Source: Cenarchaeum sp. (GTDB lineage Archaea > Thermoproteota > Nitrososphaeria > Nitrososphaerales > Nitrosopumilaceae). Taken from it: a stretch of DNA of 13,365 nucleotides. Positions within the stretch are counted from its first letter, which is position 1, and each line of letters starts with the position of its first letter. The notes beneath the pieces were generated by a model. That model made no database searches. It saw only the letters and a program-made list of their open reading frames with translations, and had not been told where the DNA came from. The stretch spans positions 1 through 13,365 of the forward strand of contig JAHRAJ010000041.1 of the NCBI GenBank assembly GCA_020027365.1. The letters run 5' to 3'. The translations under genes were made by a program, and so were the position numbers. Shown here one piece after another: positions 1 to 5,845 of this stretch.

Positions 1-117
1 TCGCTGGAAAAAAATTCACACGGTGAGTTGCTCTGCATTACGGCTGGGTTGATCCGTGCGGACGCTACTGCTGATCAGGCGTCCGCAGGACTTATGTTCG
101 CGGCTATATGCACATAG
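1..117 (+). CDS. possible 3' end of an unidentified gene (partial)
   Basis: Frame 1 is open from the first base to a TAG at 115-117. It gives 38 residues rich in Ala and Leu, ending AGLMFAAICT. The 5' part would lie outside the window. Third positions are less G/C-biased than in the neighbouring genes, and an open run this short could arise by chance. The same bases form a perfect 9-bp inverted repeat (57-65 with 79-87), so an RNA or intergenic role is also possible. I do not recognise the peptide. Confidence 0.2.
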   Translation, partial: SLEKNSHGELLCITAGLIRADATADQASAGLMFAAICT

Positions 118-223
118 CGTAAATTTCTCTGCAATCCACATTCGTGGTGCATGTCATAACCACGACTCGATTATCACATGATCACTCTATCTAGACACTG
201 GTGTGACATGAATGCCGCATTAC

Positions 224-229
224 TATTAA
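224..229 (+). promoter_or_regulatory. TATA-like box of the methyltransferase gene
   Basis: TATTAA in an otherwise GC-containing stretch is centred about 25 nt before the ATG at 252. This spacing fits a leaderless archaeal transcript starting at or next to the start codon. No Shine-Dalgarno-like sequence precedes the ATG. Confidence 0.5.
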
Positions 230-251
230 CGGGGATGTTCCTATAAACGTC

Positions 252-1034
252 ATGGTTGGAAAACCAAAGCTTGATTCTATATACAACCGCGACTGCGTCA
301 AGGGCATGGCCGCACTGGTGCCCGACGGCTCGGTCGACCTTGTAGTGACAGACCCGCCGTTTGCGATCGAGTTTGGGGCGACGCGCGCCAACTACAACCG
401 CAAGGACGGGCGCGTCTTAAAGGGGTACAGCGAGGTGGTGGGATCGGACTATGGCGAGTTTACGCACAGGTGGATGGCCCAGGCGTTCCGCGTCCTCCGC
501 GAGTCGGGTAGCATGTACGTCTTTTCGGGATGGAACCACCTGCGTGACATACTGACGGCCATCGACGAGGTGGGCTTTCACACCGTAAACCACCTGATCT
601 GGAAGTACCAGTTTGGGGTTGTCACCCGCAAAAAGTTTGTCACGTCGCACTATCACTGCCTGTACGTGTGCAAGAACAAGTCAAAGCGGGCGTTTTACCC
701 GTTTGCAAGGTTTGGGCCAAAGGACCGGGACGGTGACGGGCGGTCGCTGCACTACCGGGACAGGGAGGACGTGTGGGATATAAAGCGCGAGTACTGGAGC
801 GGGGATGAAAAGACCCCCACAAAGCTGCCCGCAGAGCTGGTCACCAAGATCCTGGAATACTCTAGCGTAAAGGGCGACACCGTGCTGGATCCGTTTTTGG
901 GATCCGGACAGGTGGCCGTACTCGGCAAGATGCACGGACGGCGGTATCTGGGATTCGAGATCGTACCCGAATACTACCGGTTTGCCAAAAAGAGGCTGGA
1001 CACGGGGCAGTACCGGATAAAGTCGAGTCACTAG
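252..1034 (+). CDS. solitary DNA methyltransferase, beta class (N6_N4_Mtase family)
   Basis: This 260-residue protein is predicted to transfer methyl from S-adenosylmethionine to an amino group of adenine or cytosine in a specific DNA sequence. The catalytic motif IV, DPPF, is at residues 34-37, and the SAM-binding motif DPFLGSG is near the C-terminus at 213-219. The order IV then I defines the beta class. DPPF is more usual in N6-adenine enzymes than the SPPY typical of N4-cytosine enzymes. The middle (about 60-190), with many aromatic and basic residues, would carry the target-recognition part. KTPTKLP just before motif I replaces the common HPTQKP. No endonuclease gene is adjacent, so this looks like an orphan enzyme for epigenetic marking, replication/repair signalling or protection. 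The ATG at 252 fits a TATA-like box 25 nt upstream. Its TAG stop shares CTAG with the convergent tatA. The family is secure; the target is unknown. Confidence 0.9.
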   Translation: MVGKPKLDSIYNRDCVKGMAALVPDGSVDLVVTDPPFAIEFGATRANYNRKDGRVLKGYSEVVGSDYGEFTHRWMAQAFRVLRESGSMYVFSGWNHLRDILTAIDEVGFHTVNHLIWKYQFGVVTRKKFVTSHYHCLYVCKNKSKRAFYPFARFGPKDRDGDGRSLHYRDREDVWDIKREYWSGDEKTPTKLPAELVTKILEYSSVKGDTVLDPFLGSGQVAVLGKMHGRRYLGFEIVPEYYRFAKKRLDTGQYRIKSSH

Positions 1035-1456
1035 TCGTTTGTCTTGCCGTCATTTTTCGCGTCATCCGGATCCGTGCGTTCGTTTGTGGCGGCCTCTTTG
1101 TCGTCCAGACCCGTACCGCCGACCACGCTGTCGCTGATCAGTTTCTTCAGGCTGTCGGTGTCCTTGCCCGCCGGATCAATATCCAGGGATTTGGCAATCA
1201 TCTCAAACTTTTGCCGCTCGTCCTTGACAGGTCCCCTGATGTTGGTTCCCGGACCGACTATGTCGTTGCCTGCGTTGCTAATCCCGCGCAGCTGCGACTC
1301 TGCCTCCGTCCGCGCCCTCTTGTATTCCGAAGATACCCTGCCCAGACTGCGCGCCACGTCGGGCAGCCGGCCCGTCCCGAGTATGAGCACCAGGGCCACA
1401 AACACTATGATCACCCACTCTGTACCTCCGACGTTGAGGTATGCCGCCCCTGCCAT
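1031..1456 (-). CDS. tatA: Sec-independent (Tat) translocase subunit TatA/TatB family
   Basis: This 141-residue membrane protein should form the Tat pore or recruitment complex that exports folded proteins across the cytoplasmic membrane. The architecture is classic: a short N-terminus with Glu13 before one transmembrane helix (about 14-26), a hinge Gly-Thr-Gly (27-29), then an amphipathic helix beginning RLPDVARSLGR. The usual Phe-Gly of the hinge is Leu-Gly here. A long hydrophilic, acidic, probably disordered tail follows (about 60-141), rich in Asp, Lys and Asn. ATG at 1454-1456 is preferred; an adjoining GTG (1457-1459) would add one residue. The TATA-like box at 1478-1485 supports this region as the start. 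No tatC lies in the window. The stop overlaps that of the convergent methyltransferase in CTAG (1031-1034). TatA versus TatB cannot be told apart by sequence alone. Confidence 0.88.
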   Translation of the reverse strand: MAGAAYLNVGGTEWVIIVFVALVLILGTGRLPDVARSLGRVSSEYKRARTEAESQLRGISNAGNDIVGPGTNIRGPVKDERQKFEMIAKSLDIDPAGKDTDSLKKLISDSVVGGTGLDDKEAATNERTDPDDAKNDGKTND

Positions 1457-1477
1457 CACGCGTTATGCCCCCCGTGC

Positions 1478-1485
1478 TAAATTAA
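1478..1485 (-). promoter_or_regulatory. TATA-like box of tatA
   Basis: TTAATTTA (minus-strand reading) is centred about 25 nt upstream of the tatA ATG. A 6-bp inverted repeat (1484-1499) lies immediately upstream, where the BRE and regulators would bind. Confidence 0.5.
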
Positions 1486-1499
1486 GCATTCGTATGCTT
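1484..1499. promoter_or_regulatory. inverted repeat AAGCAT-TCGT-ATGCTT next to the tatA TATA box
   Basis: A perfect 6-bp dyad with a 4-nt spacer abuts and overlaps the upstream edge of the tatA TATA-like box. It could be a repressor or activator operator for tatA. It is short enough to be chance, and no second copy was noticed in the window. Confidence 0.3.
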
Positions 1500-1595
1500 G
1501 ATGGGGGTTTGGTTGGCCGGCACTGCCCCGCCGCCCCGCCGCCAGACGGCAAACCCCCCGGCCGCCTCCACCCGCGTGGCCTCGGCAAAGACAAC

Positions 1596-1604
1596 AATTA
1601 AAAT
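1596..1604 (+). promoter_or_regulatory. TATA-like box of tRNA-Ala
   Basis: AATTAAAAT, isolated in a very GC-rich stretch, is centred about 29 nt before the first base of the tRNA. This fits an archaeal promoter driving a tRNA with little or no 5' leader. Confidence 0.55.
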
Positions 1605-1628
1605 CCGTCCGCCGCCGCCGTCCGCCGT

Positions 1629-1702
1629 GGGCTGGTAGTATAGCCTGGTAGTATACCCGCCTTGCACGCGGGGGGTCATGGGTTCAAATCCCGTCCAGTC
1701 CA
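1629..1702 (+). tRNA. tRNA-Ala (anticodon UGC)
   Basis: All arms of the cloverleaf fold by hand. The acceptor stem GGGCTGG pairs with CCAGTCC and carries the G3:U70 wobble pair that AlaRS recognises. The D arm has the conserved AGCCTGGTA loop. The anticodon stem CCCGC/GCGGG closes the loop CTTGCAC with anticodon TGC. The variable loop has 5 nt, and the T arm has GGGTTCAAATCCC. Discriminator A73 is the last base (1702). CCA is not encoded, so the CCA-adding enzyme must supply it. There is no intron. The promoter box is at 1596-1604. The 3' end overlaps, on the other strand, a candidate miniprotein frame (1684-1815). Confidence 0.95.
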
Positions 1703-1815
1703 TTTACCATCTTGGGGCCGGCACACCGGTCGCAGACGTGGCGGTGGGCCGCCCGCGGATCGTTCCGGGGGTTCTCCCACGCACACGACCCAATGCCCCG
1801 CCTGACCGCCTCCAA
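1684..1815 (-). CDS. candidate 43-residue Cys/His-rich (zinc-binding) miniprotein
   Basis: This is an open minus-strand frame whose codon choice matches the real genes, with third positions mostly G/C. It encodes a peptide with one Cys in SCAWENP, then a HRHVCDRC cluster, a C...HxHxCxxC arrangement able to bind one zinc ion. The start is uncertain. TTG at 1813-1815 lies about 38 nt from the ATTTAAATA box at 1849-1857, longer than the usual 25 nt here, while an in-frame ATG at 1879-1881 lies upstream of that box. The TGA stop (1684-1686) falls inside the antisense strand of the tRNA-Ala T arm. It could be a real small regulator or RNA-binding protein, or a chance frame. I do not recognise a family. 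Confidence 0.3.
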   Translation of the reverse strand: MEAVRRGIGSCAWENPRNDPRAAHRHVCDRCAGPKMVNGLDGI

Positions 1816-1848
1816 CCCCCTTGTCGCAAAATCCGCATTTCTGGATGG

Positions 1849-1857
1849 ATTTAAATA
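1849..1857. promoter_or_regulatory. TATA box ATTTAAATA of the 35-residue membrane protein
   Basis: This strong TATA-like element is centred 27 nt before the ATG at 1880. Its core ATTTAAAT is self-complementary, so it could in principle also direct minus-strand transcription toward the candidate miniprotein at 1684-1815. Confidence 0.6.
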
Positions 1858-1879
1858 GGATGGGTTTTGCCCCCAATGC

Positions 1880-1987
1880 ATGGCAAGCGCAGTAGATGGA
1901 TGGCCGGTATGGATTCCACTAATTGTAGGTTTGACGCCAGGTTTGGTATACTGGTTGGCGATCACCGCAATGAAAAAGAGACGTTAA
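1880..1987 (+). CDS. 35-residue single-pass membrane miniprotein
   Basis: ATG at 1880 opens a 35-codon frame ending in TAA. The peptide has a short polar start (MASAVDGW), one hydrophobic helix of about 20 residues with internal Pro and Gly (about residues 9-30), and a positively charged end (MKKRR). By the positive-inside rule the N-terminus would be outside and the C-terminus in the cytoplasm. Support beyond composition is the strong ATTTAAATA box exactly 27 nt upstream and a T-run after the stop (2000-2004), which together make a complete small transcription unit. Proteins of this size are often accessory subunits of respiratory or transport complexes, but nothing here shows which. No known family is recognised, and an in-frame ATG further upstream is absent. 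Confidence 0.6.
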   Translation: MASAVDGWPVWIPLIVGLTPGLVYWLAITAMKKRR

Positions 1988-1999
1988 TCTCGACCCATC

Positions 2000-2004
2000 T
2001 TTTT
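2000..2004 (+). terminator. possible oligo-T terminator
   Basis: A run of five T lies 13 nt after the stop of the 35-residue membrane protein, in an otherwise mixed sequence. Archaeal RNA polymerase can stop at such T-runs without a hairpin. The run is short, so support is weak. Confidence 0.25.
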
Positions 2005-2077
2005 GACCGTCTGGATTTTCAGGCATTTGGGTTGAAGCTTCTAACCATCTTGTTCATATTATATCATAACACATATC

Positions 2078-2084
2078 ATTAATA
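2078..2084 (+). promoter_or_regulatory. TATA-like box of the secreted protein gene
   Basis: ATTAATA at the end of an AT-rich stretch is centred 24 nt before the ATG at 2105. This selects that ATG over the GTG just before it and the ATGs at 2111 and 2120. Confidence 0.55.
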
Positions 2085-2104
2085 CCGACGGCCAGTCAGG
2101 GGTG

Positions 2105-3202
2105 ATGTCAATGTCGTACATGCTTGTGGCAACCGTCATTGCAGCCGCCGCAGTTCTGGCCGCCGTCCCAGCCGCCAACCAGCCGTCGTTTGCCCAGATG
2201 ATCGACAAGGCGGGCACCATATCCGTGATCACCACCAGTGAGTCGCCGTACGTATACAAGGATGCAGACGGCCGCGCCGTCGTGGTGGGTGAGATCAAAA
2301 ACCGGAACACGCTGACCGCGATGTCCGAGATTGTCATACGGGCAATCTTTTACGACCGATCCGGCACCAAGATAATCGAGACCGCCCGCGGCCACACGGT
2401 GATCGACACGGTGCCCCCCAACGGCATGTCCCCATACGTGGTGAGATCAGAGTCTGCCAACCCCGACATATCGCTGGTGTCCGTGGACGTAGAGGCGTTC
2501 AACTCGTCGCCTGCAAAGCAGGAGGACCTGATGATATCACGCACCGGCGTGTCAAACAACGGGACGGCCGTGACCGTAAACGGCACCGTCTCCAACAAGG
2601 GGGTGGACGTTACGTCCCATAACACCACGGTGTATGCCGCCCACTATGACGACTTTGACCCGCCCCGCCTGCTGCGCGTCGAGTCCGTCTCCGCGGGGGC
2701 AATCCTGCCTGGTTTTACATACACGTTCGAGTTTCCGCCGATTGTCTCCCCGCGGGTCATGTCGGTACGGATCTTTGCAGAGTCTGACACGCTCCTGTCG
2801 GACAGCGTAAACGCGGCGGTCCCGCAGCGCAAGGTGCACTCGATCACAAACCTTGTAACGATAGGAAACCCCGTGTTTGCCGTCCAAGACGGACGCCGCG
2901 CCTCCGACCTGGCCGTAGGCGACACCGTCGACATTACGAGCAACCTGAAATTCCAGTCCATATCGGACGACCGGATCCAGCCGTATGTGTTTATGGTCCA
3001 AATCAAGCAGTCTGGCAACGATCCGTACATCGAGTTTCTGGGATCCGCAGCGGGGAGCTTTTACGGCACGCCGGACTCGGCCCCCACCGTCCAGTGGATC
3101 CCGCGCGCGCCGGGACTGTACTTTGCAGAGACGTTTGTGTGGGACCAGCACGACGTGCCGATCGCCTCCAAGGGTCCGATCACAATAATACTGGTAAAAT
3201 AA
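2105..3202 (+). CDS. secreted/cell-surface protein with FxLYD-like beta domain
   Basis: This 365-residue protein has an N-terminal signal peptide: a hydrophobic Ala/Val-rich core at about residues 6-22 and a likely cleavage after SFA near residue 29. From about 55 to 115 it resembles the FxLYD fold common in thaumarchaeal exported proteins: VVGEIKNRN, then IFYDRSGTKI, then a threonine/valine stretch ending in VPPNGMSPYVV. The rest (about 130-365) is beta-rich with repeated 'NGTVSNKG' style strands and probably forms further Ig-like domains, ending in WDQHDVPIASKGP. There is no C-terminal membrane anchor, so it is likely secreted or bound to the S-layer. Cysteine is absent, as expected for an exposed protein. 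It has its own TATA-like box and stands alone. The function is probably structural or binding; nothing points to an enzyme. Confidence 0.8.
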   Translation: MSMSYMLVATVIAAAAVLAAVPAANQPSFAQMIDKAGTISVITTSESPYVYKDADGRAVVVGEIKNRNTLTAMSEIVIRAIFYDRSGTKIIETARGHTVIDTVPPNGMSPYVVRSESANPDISLVSVDVEAFNSSPAKQEDLMISRTGVSNNGTAVTVNGTVSNKGVDVTSHNTTVYAAHYDDFDPPRLLRVESVSAGAILPGFTYTFEFPPIVSPRVMSVRIFAESDTLLSDSVNAAVPQRKVHSITNLVTIGNPVFAVQDGRRASDLAVGDTVDITSNLKFQSISDDRIQPYVFMVQIKQSGNDPYIEFLGSAAGSFYGTPDSAPTVQWIPRAPGLYFAETFVWDQHDVPIASKGPITIILVK

Positions 3203-3258
3203 GCAACCAAATGGCGCAATGCGGCCGCGTATTCTTTGTGACTGTATGTCACCATCGT

Positions 3259-3285
3259 CACCACCACCACCACCGCCGCCGCACC
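3259..3285 (+). repeat. CAC/CGC triplet microsatellite
   Basis: Five CAC triplets run into CGC triplets and a final CAC in the 182-base gap between the secreted protein gene and coaD. Similar CCN/GGN triplet runs occur inside genes at about 5700-5720 and 10140-10157, and in the gap near 9383-9402. A 47-codon frame (3211-3354) crosses this repeat but is poorly supported. Confidence 0.6.
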
Positions 3286-3355
3286 GGCAGCACGGCGCTG
3301 ATCCGCGGCTGCAAACCGCCGATCGGCATCTTGCGCACCGCGACGGGGTGGTAGG

Positions 3356-3363
3356 TTTATTTT
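3356..3363 (+). promoter_or_regulatory. TATA-like box of coaD
   Basis: TTTATTTT, isolated in GC-rich sequence, is centred 25-26 nt before the ATG at 3385. This favours that ATG over the in-frame GTG at 3379. Confidence 0.6.
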
Positions 3364-3384
3364 CGGACGCGCGCGCGCGTGGAT

Positions 3385-3948
3385 ATGCCTAGGTTTGAGA
3401 CGGTCGCCACGGGCGGCACATTCGACCTGCTGCACAGGGGCCACCTCGAGCTGCTCCGCGAGGCGTTTTCGATATCCTCGCTTGTGATCATAGGCCTGAC
3501 CGGCGACGACTTTGCGGCCCGGCGCGGCAAGATTCCGTTCAACAACTACCTGCGCAGGTTTGAAAACCTCGCGGCCTTGATCAAAGAGCATTTTCCGGGA
3601 TCGGAGTTTGCAATCGTGCGCCTTGATGACGACTTTGGACCCGCCGTGCTCGGGGGCGGCGTGGCGGGGAGCCCGGGGGCCGCGGCCTCCTCCGTCGCCA
3701 CCGCGGGCCGCACGGTGGGCGGCGTGCAGGCCCTGGTCGCAAGCGAGGAGACCGCCCACAGGGGCGACCACCTGAACAGGCTGCGCGCCCGGAAAGACCT
3801 GCCCCCCGTCCAGGTGGTGGCGGTCCCCATGGTGATGGCCCACGACGGCAGGCGCCTCTCAAGCACGAGGCTGCGCAACTCCGAGGTGGACTTTGACGGC
3901 AAACCCAAATTGACAGCCAGCTCGCCAAACTTTGAGCAAGCCGGATAA
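3385..3948 (+). CDS. coaD: phosphopantetheine adenylyltransferase, archaeal type
   Basis: This 187-residue cytoplasmic enzyme is of the nucleotidyltransferase superfamily. It adds AMP from ATP to 4'-phosphopantetheine to give dephospho-CoA, the penultimate step of coenzyme A synthesis. The nucleotide-binding start GGTFDLLHRGH is at residues 10-20, with the (T/H)xGH signature HRGH at 17-20. The second signature, LSSTRLRN, is at 158-165. The conserved archaeal block ALVASEET follows residue 115. Between the FGPAV block and ALVASEET lies a Gly/Ala/Ser-rich insert (about residues 90-112) that I would not expect in this family. It is probably a flexible surface loop. The TATA-like box selects ATG 3385; a GTG two codons upstream is the alternative. 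The next gene follows after 14 nt, so the two may be cotranscribed. Confidence 0.9.
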   Translation: MPRFETVATGGTFDLLHRGHLELLREAFSISSLVIIGLTGDDFAARRGKIPFNNYLRRFENLAALIKEHFPGSEFAIVRLDDDFGPAVLGGGVAGSPGAAASSVATAGRTVGGVQALVASEETAHRGDHLNRLRARKDLPPVQVVAVPMVMAHDGRRLSSTRLRNSEVDFDGKPKLTASSPNFEQAG

Positions 3949-3962
3949 AACAAATCCCGTCC

Positions 3963-4301
3963 ATGTACGGCATGGCCATCATAAACAGGATGCTCAAAAA
4001 ACTTGACGACGACGTGGCCGACATGCAGCAGGGACTACAGCCCGGACACCTTGCGCGGTGGTACGACAGGATAATCGAGATTGCTCGCGGGTATGCGCCG
4101 CCCCACCTGCAGGACAAGATCAACGTCGTACAGGATTCCATACTGCCGATGAGGTTTAACCTGGACGTATCAAAGCGCGCCGTAAGATACCTCGCGGTGG
4201 CGATCGATGAAAACCTCGACGAGATGCCGTATACCACGCGCCTCTATTTTTTGCGCGTCAGGCAGGAGCTGGGGCGAGAGGTCGACAGGTCGCTGGTGTG
4301 A
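3963..4301 (+). CDS. conserved-looking helical protein of unknown function
   Basis: This is a 112-residue protein without signal peptide or membrane segment. The sequence is almost entirely predicted helix with regular hydrophobic spacing, for example INRMLKKLDDDVADM and RLYFLRVRQELGREV, and would suit a small helical bundle or an adaptor. No catalytic or metal-binding motif is visible. It lies 14 nt after coaD and may be read from the same transcript. However, ATAAAA at 3945-3950 is centred about 24 nt before the second ATG (3972), which would give a leaderless start three codons later (MAIINRML). Its TGA stop abuts the TGA of the convergent gene in TGATCA (4299-4304). I do not recognise the family. 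Confidence 0.7.
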   Translation: MYGMAIINRMLKKLDDDVADMQQGLQPGHLARWYDRIIEIARGYAPPHLQDKINVVQDSILPMRFNLDVSKRAVRYLAVAIDENLDEMPYTTRLYFLRVRQELGREVDRSLV

Positions 4302-4592
4302 TCACTCTTTTGTAATCTCCACCGTGCCGTCGTCCTCGCCGATCGCAGTACCCGTGATCCGGTGCTCTCCCTCCAGCACGGACTGGACAAAGTCCACAAA
4401 CCTGTCCACACTGGCCCTGTCTGCAAGCATTATGCTGTGGGCCGCCTTGTCCCTGCCCGACACGATAATCTCGTTTTCGATCACGTTGAGAACCTCCCTG
4501 ACATACGTCTCCTCGCCCCTGCCGGGGTATACCAGTCCGGCAAGCTTTTGGGCCTCGTACGCGTCCGCGCAGGATATCCTCGTCCTCATCAT
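4302..4592 (-). CDS. small protein cotranscribed with trpS, function unknown
   Basis: This 96-residue acidic protein starts at an ATG overlapping the trpS stop (ATGA, 4589-4592), so the two are translationally coupled in one operon. Predicted order: strand (RTRISC), helix (AYEAQKLAGLV), helix (YVREVLNVIE), strand (NEIIVSGRD), strand (AAHSIMLADR) and helix (VDRFVDFVQSVLEG), ending in a short strand. The size and alpha/beta pattern, with small residues before a final helix, resemble the KEOPS subunit Pcc1, but the typical SxRAxxNS-like segment is not clear, so this is only a thought. A second ATG immediately follows the first. No membrane segment or zinc motif is visible. Confidence 0.7.
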   Translation of the reverse strand: MMRTRISCADAYEAQKLAGLVYPGRGEETYVREVLNVIENEIIVSGRDKAAHSIMLADRASVDRFVDFVQSVLEGEHRITGTAIGEDDGTVEITKE

Positions 4593-5794
4593 TCGTTCTC
4601 CATGAGGAACTCCTCCACCCTGTCCCTGGCCTCCTCCCTGCGCCGCTGGTGCCCCTCGAGAAACCCGTTAATCCTGTCGATCAGAACCGACTTGATCTCT
4701 CCGGTGAGCATCCTGCCCGACGCATAGTCGTCCCGGATGGACTCTAGCTTGGCATCGTCGGGCTCGAAGAACATCCTCAGGTACTGGTATGACACGTCCA
4801 CGTCCGTGTTGCCGCCCAGCCTGCGATGGGCATCAACATCGGGCTGACCGCCCGAGTACGCATACTTGTTTATCTTTTTTTTCACCTGGTCGGGGGTGTC
4901 CGTGGTGTACACCGCGCCGTTTGGATCCGAGGCCGACATCTTGCCGCCAGGACCCTGCAGCGCCGGAATCATCATGTTGTGTATGAGTGCGGGCTTGGGC
5001 CTCCCGATCCTGGGCGCCACGTCCCGGGTCAGCCTAAAGTGGGGATCCTGGTCCACCCCCAGCGGAATCAGCACCGGCGCGTCCTCCACAAAGCAGGGGG
5101 CCGACTGGAGGGCCGTATAGAACACCATCCCGATGTTGGTCTCGCCGGTAAACCCAAACGTCGCCTTTGTATTCGAAAAGTTGATCTTTTTTGCCACCTC
5201 TGCGGCGATGGGGTACAGCGTCTGTATGTTGCGCGTGTTGATTATAATCTTGGTCTTGCCGGGATCAAACCCCAGCGCTATAAAGTCCAGCGCGTTCTCG
5301 TATGCAAGCCCGCGCGTCTGCTCCAGGGTGAGATCCTGCTTGGAAAAAAACTTTTCATCATCGGTCAGCTGAAAGTACATGTTTGCGCCAAACCTGTCCT
5401 GCAGCCACTTGGCAAACACCCATGGGACCAGGTGCCCCACGTGCGTGCCCCCCGATGGCCCCCTTCCGGTATACAGGAAAAACCCGTCCCCCCGACGGTG
5501 CCCGTCCAGCACGCGCTCGAGATCCCTGTGGGAGAAAAAGACGCCGCGCCGGAGCATAAAGTGATCCTCGCCGGCCGCATCCACAATCCGCGCGTGCAGC
5601 CGGTCTGATATCCTTTGCGTCCCAAACCTCTTTACAAGCTTGTCATAGTCTATGTCGCCCTCTACGTTCCACGGGGTGACCACAAAGCCGTCCCCGTTGT
5701 CGTCACCTACGCCGCCGCCGCCACCATGGCCGCCAACCCCGTTACTGCCGCCGCCTCCACCGCCGTGGTCACCGCGTCCATTTGTACCGGACAT
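4589..5794 (-). CDS. trpS: tryptophanyl-tRNA synthetase with Gly-rich N-terminal extension
   Basis: This 401-residue class I aminoacyl-tRNA synthetase charges tRNA-Trp with tryptophan. The family start TPWNVEGDIDYDKL is at residue 40. The HIGH-type motif in GTHVGH is at 116-121, and the KMSKS-type motif KMSAS is at 285-289. TGRGPSGG just before HVGH and the PWxVEG start mark the archaeal/eukaryotic branch. A charged helical C-terminus ends FLMENE. Residues 1-36 are an unusual tail, with 20 of 36 glycines plus Asp, Asn and His. It is not an annotation artefact: the TTTAAA box (5816-5821) lies 24-25 nt before this ATG, as for other genes here, and no start codon in the tail has a better box. 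The 96-residue gene downstream overlaps by 4 nt. Divergent from pheS. Confidence 0.93.
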   Translation of the reverse strand: MSGTNGRGDHGGGGGGSNGVGGHGGGGGVGDDNGDGFVVTPWNVEGDIDYDKLVKRFGTQRISDRLHARIVDAAGEDHFMLRRGVFFSHRDLERVLDGHRRGDGFFLYTGRGPSGGTHVGHLVPWVFAKWLQDRFGANMYFQLTDDEKFFSKQDLTLEQTRGLAYENALDFIALGFDPGKTKIIINTRNIQTLYPIAAEVAKKINFSNTKATFGFTGETNIGMVFYTALQSAPCFVEDAPVLIPLGVDQDPHFRLTRDVAPRIGRPKPALIHNMMIPALQGPGGKMSASDPNGAVYTTDTPDQVKKKINKYAYSGGQPDVDAHRRLGGNTDVDVSYQYLRMFFEPDDAKLESIRDDYASGRMLTGEIKSVLIDRINGFLEGHQRRREEARDRVEEFLMENE

Positions 5795-5815
5795 TCACTC
5801 GATCTTGGGTCAAGG

Positions 5816-5824
5816 TTTAAAAAG
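5816..5824. promoter_or_regulatory. shared bidirectional TATA box between trpS and pheS
   Basis: TTTAAA (5816-5821, extended to TTTAAAAAG) is self-complementary. It is centred about 24.5 nt from the trpS ATG (5794, minus) and 27.5 nt from the pheS TTG (5846, plus). The two start codons are only 51 nt apart and no other good TATA element serves either side, although T-runs at 5827-5831 and 5836-5841 are also AT-rich. Confidence 0.6.
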
Positions 5825-5845
5825 TCTTTTTGGGATTTTTTACCA

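Noticed and set aside
2552..3151. 199-codon minus-strand open frame
   Set aside because: Lies fully antisense to the secreted protein gene, with Arg/Val-rich composition typical of a GC-rich shadow frame and no promoter.
3061..3843. 260-codon minus-strand open frame across two genes
   Set aside because: Covers antisense of the secreted protein gene end and coaD, with low-complexity Ala/Arg/Gly composition and no start context.
4826..5608. 260-codon plus-strand open frame
   Set aside because: Antisense to trpS, whose HVGH and KMSAS motifs are intact. The product shows no domain and is a shadow.
5615..5845. 77-codon upstream extension of pheS
   Set aside because: Antisense to the trpS N-terminus and spanning the shared promoter. 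It has low-complexity Ala/Pro/Val sequence, and the conserved PheS start lies at 5846.
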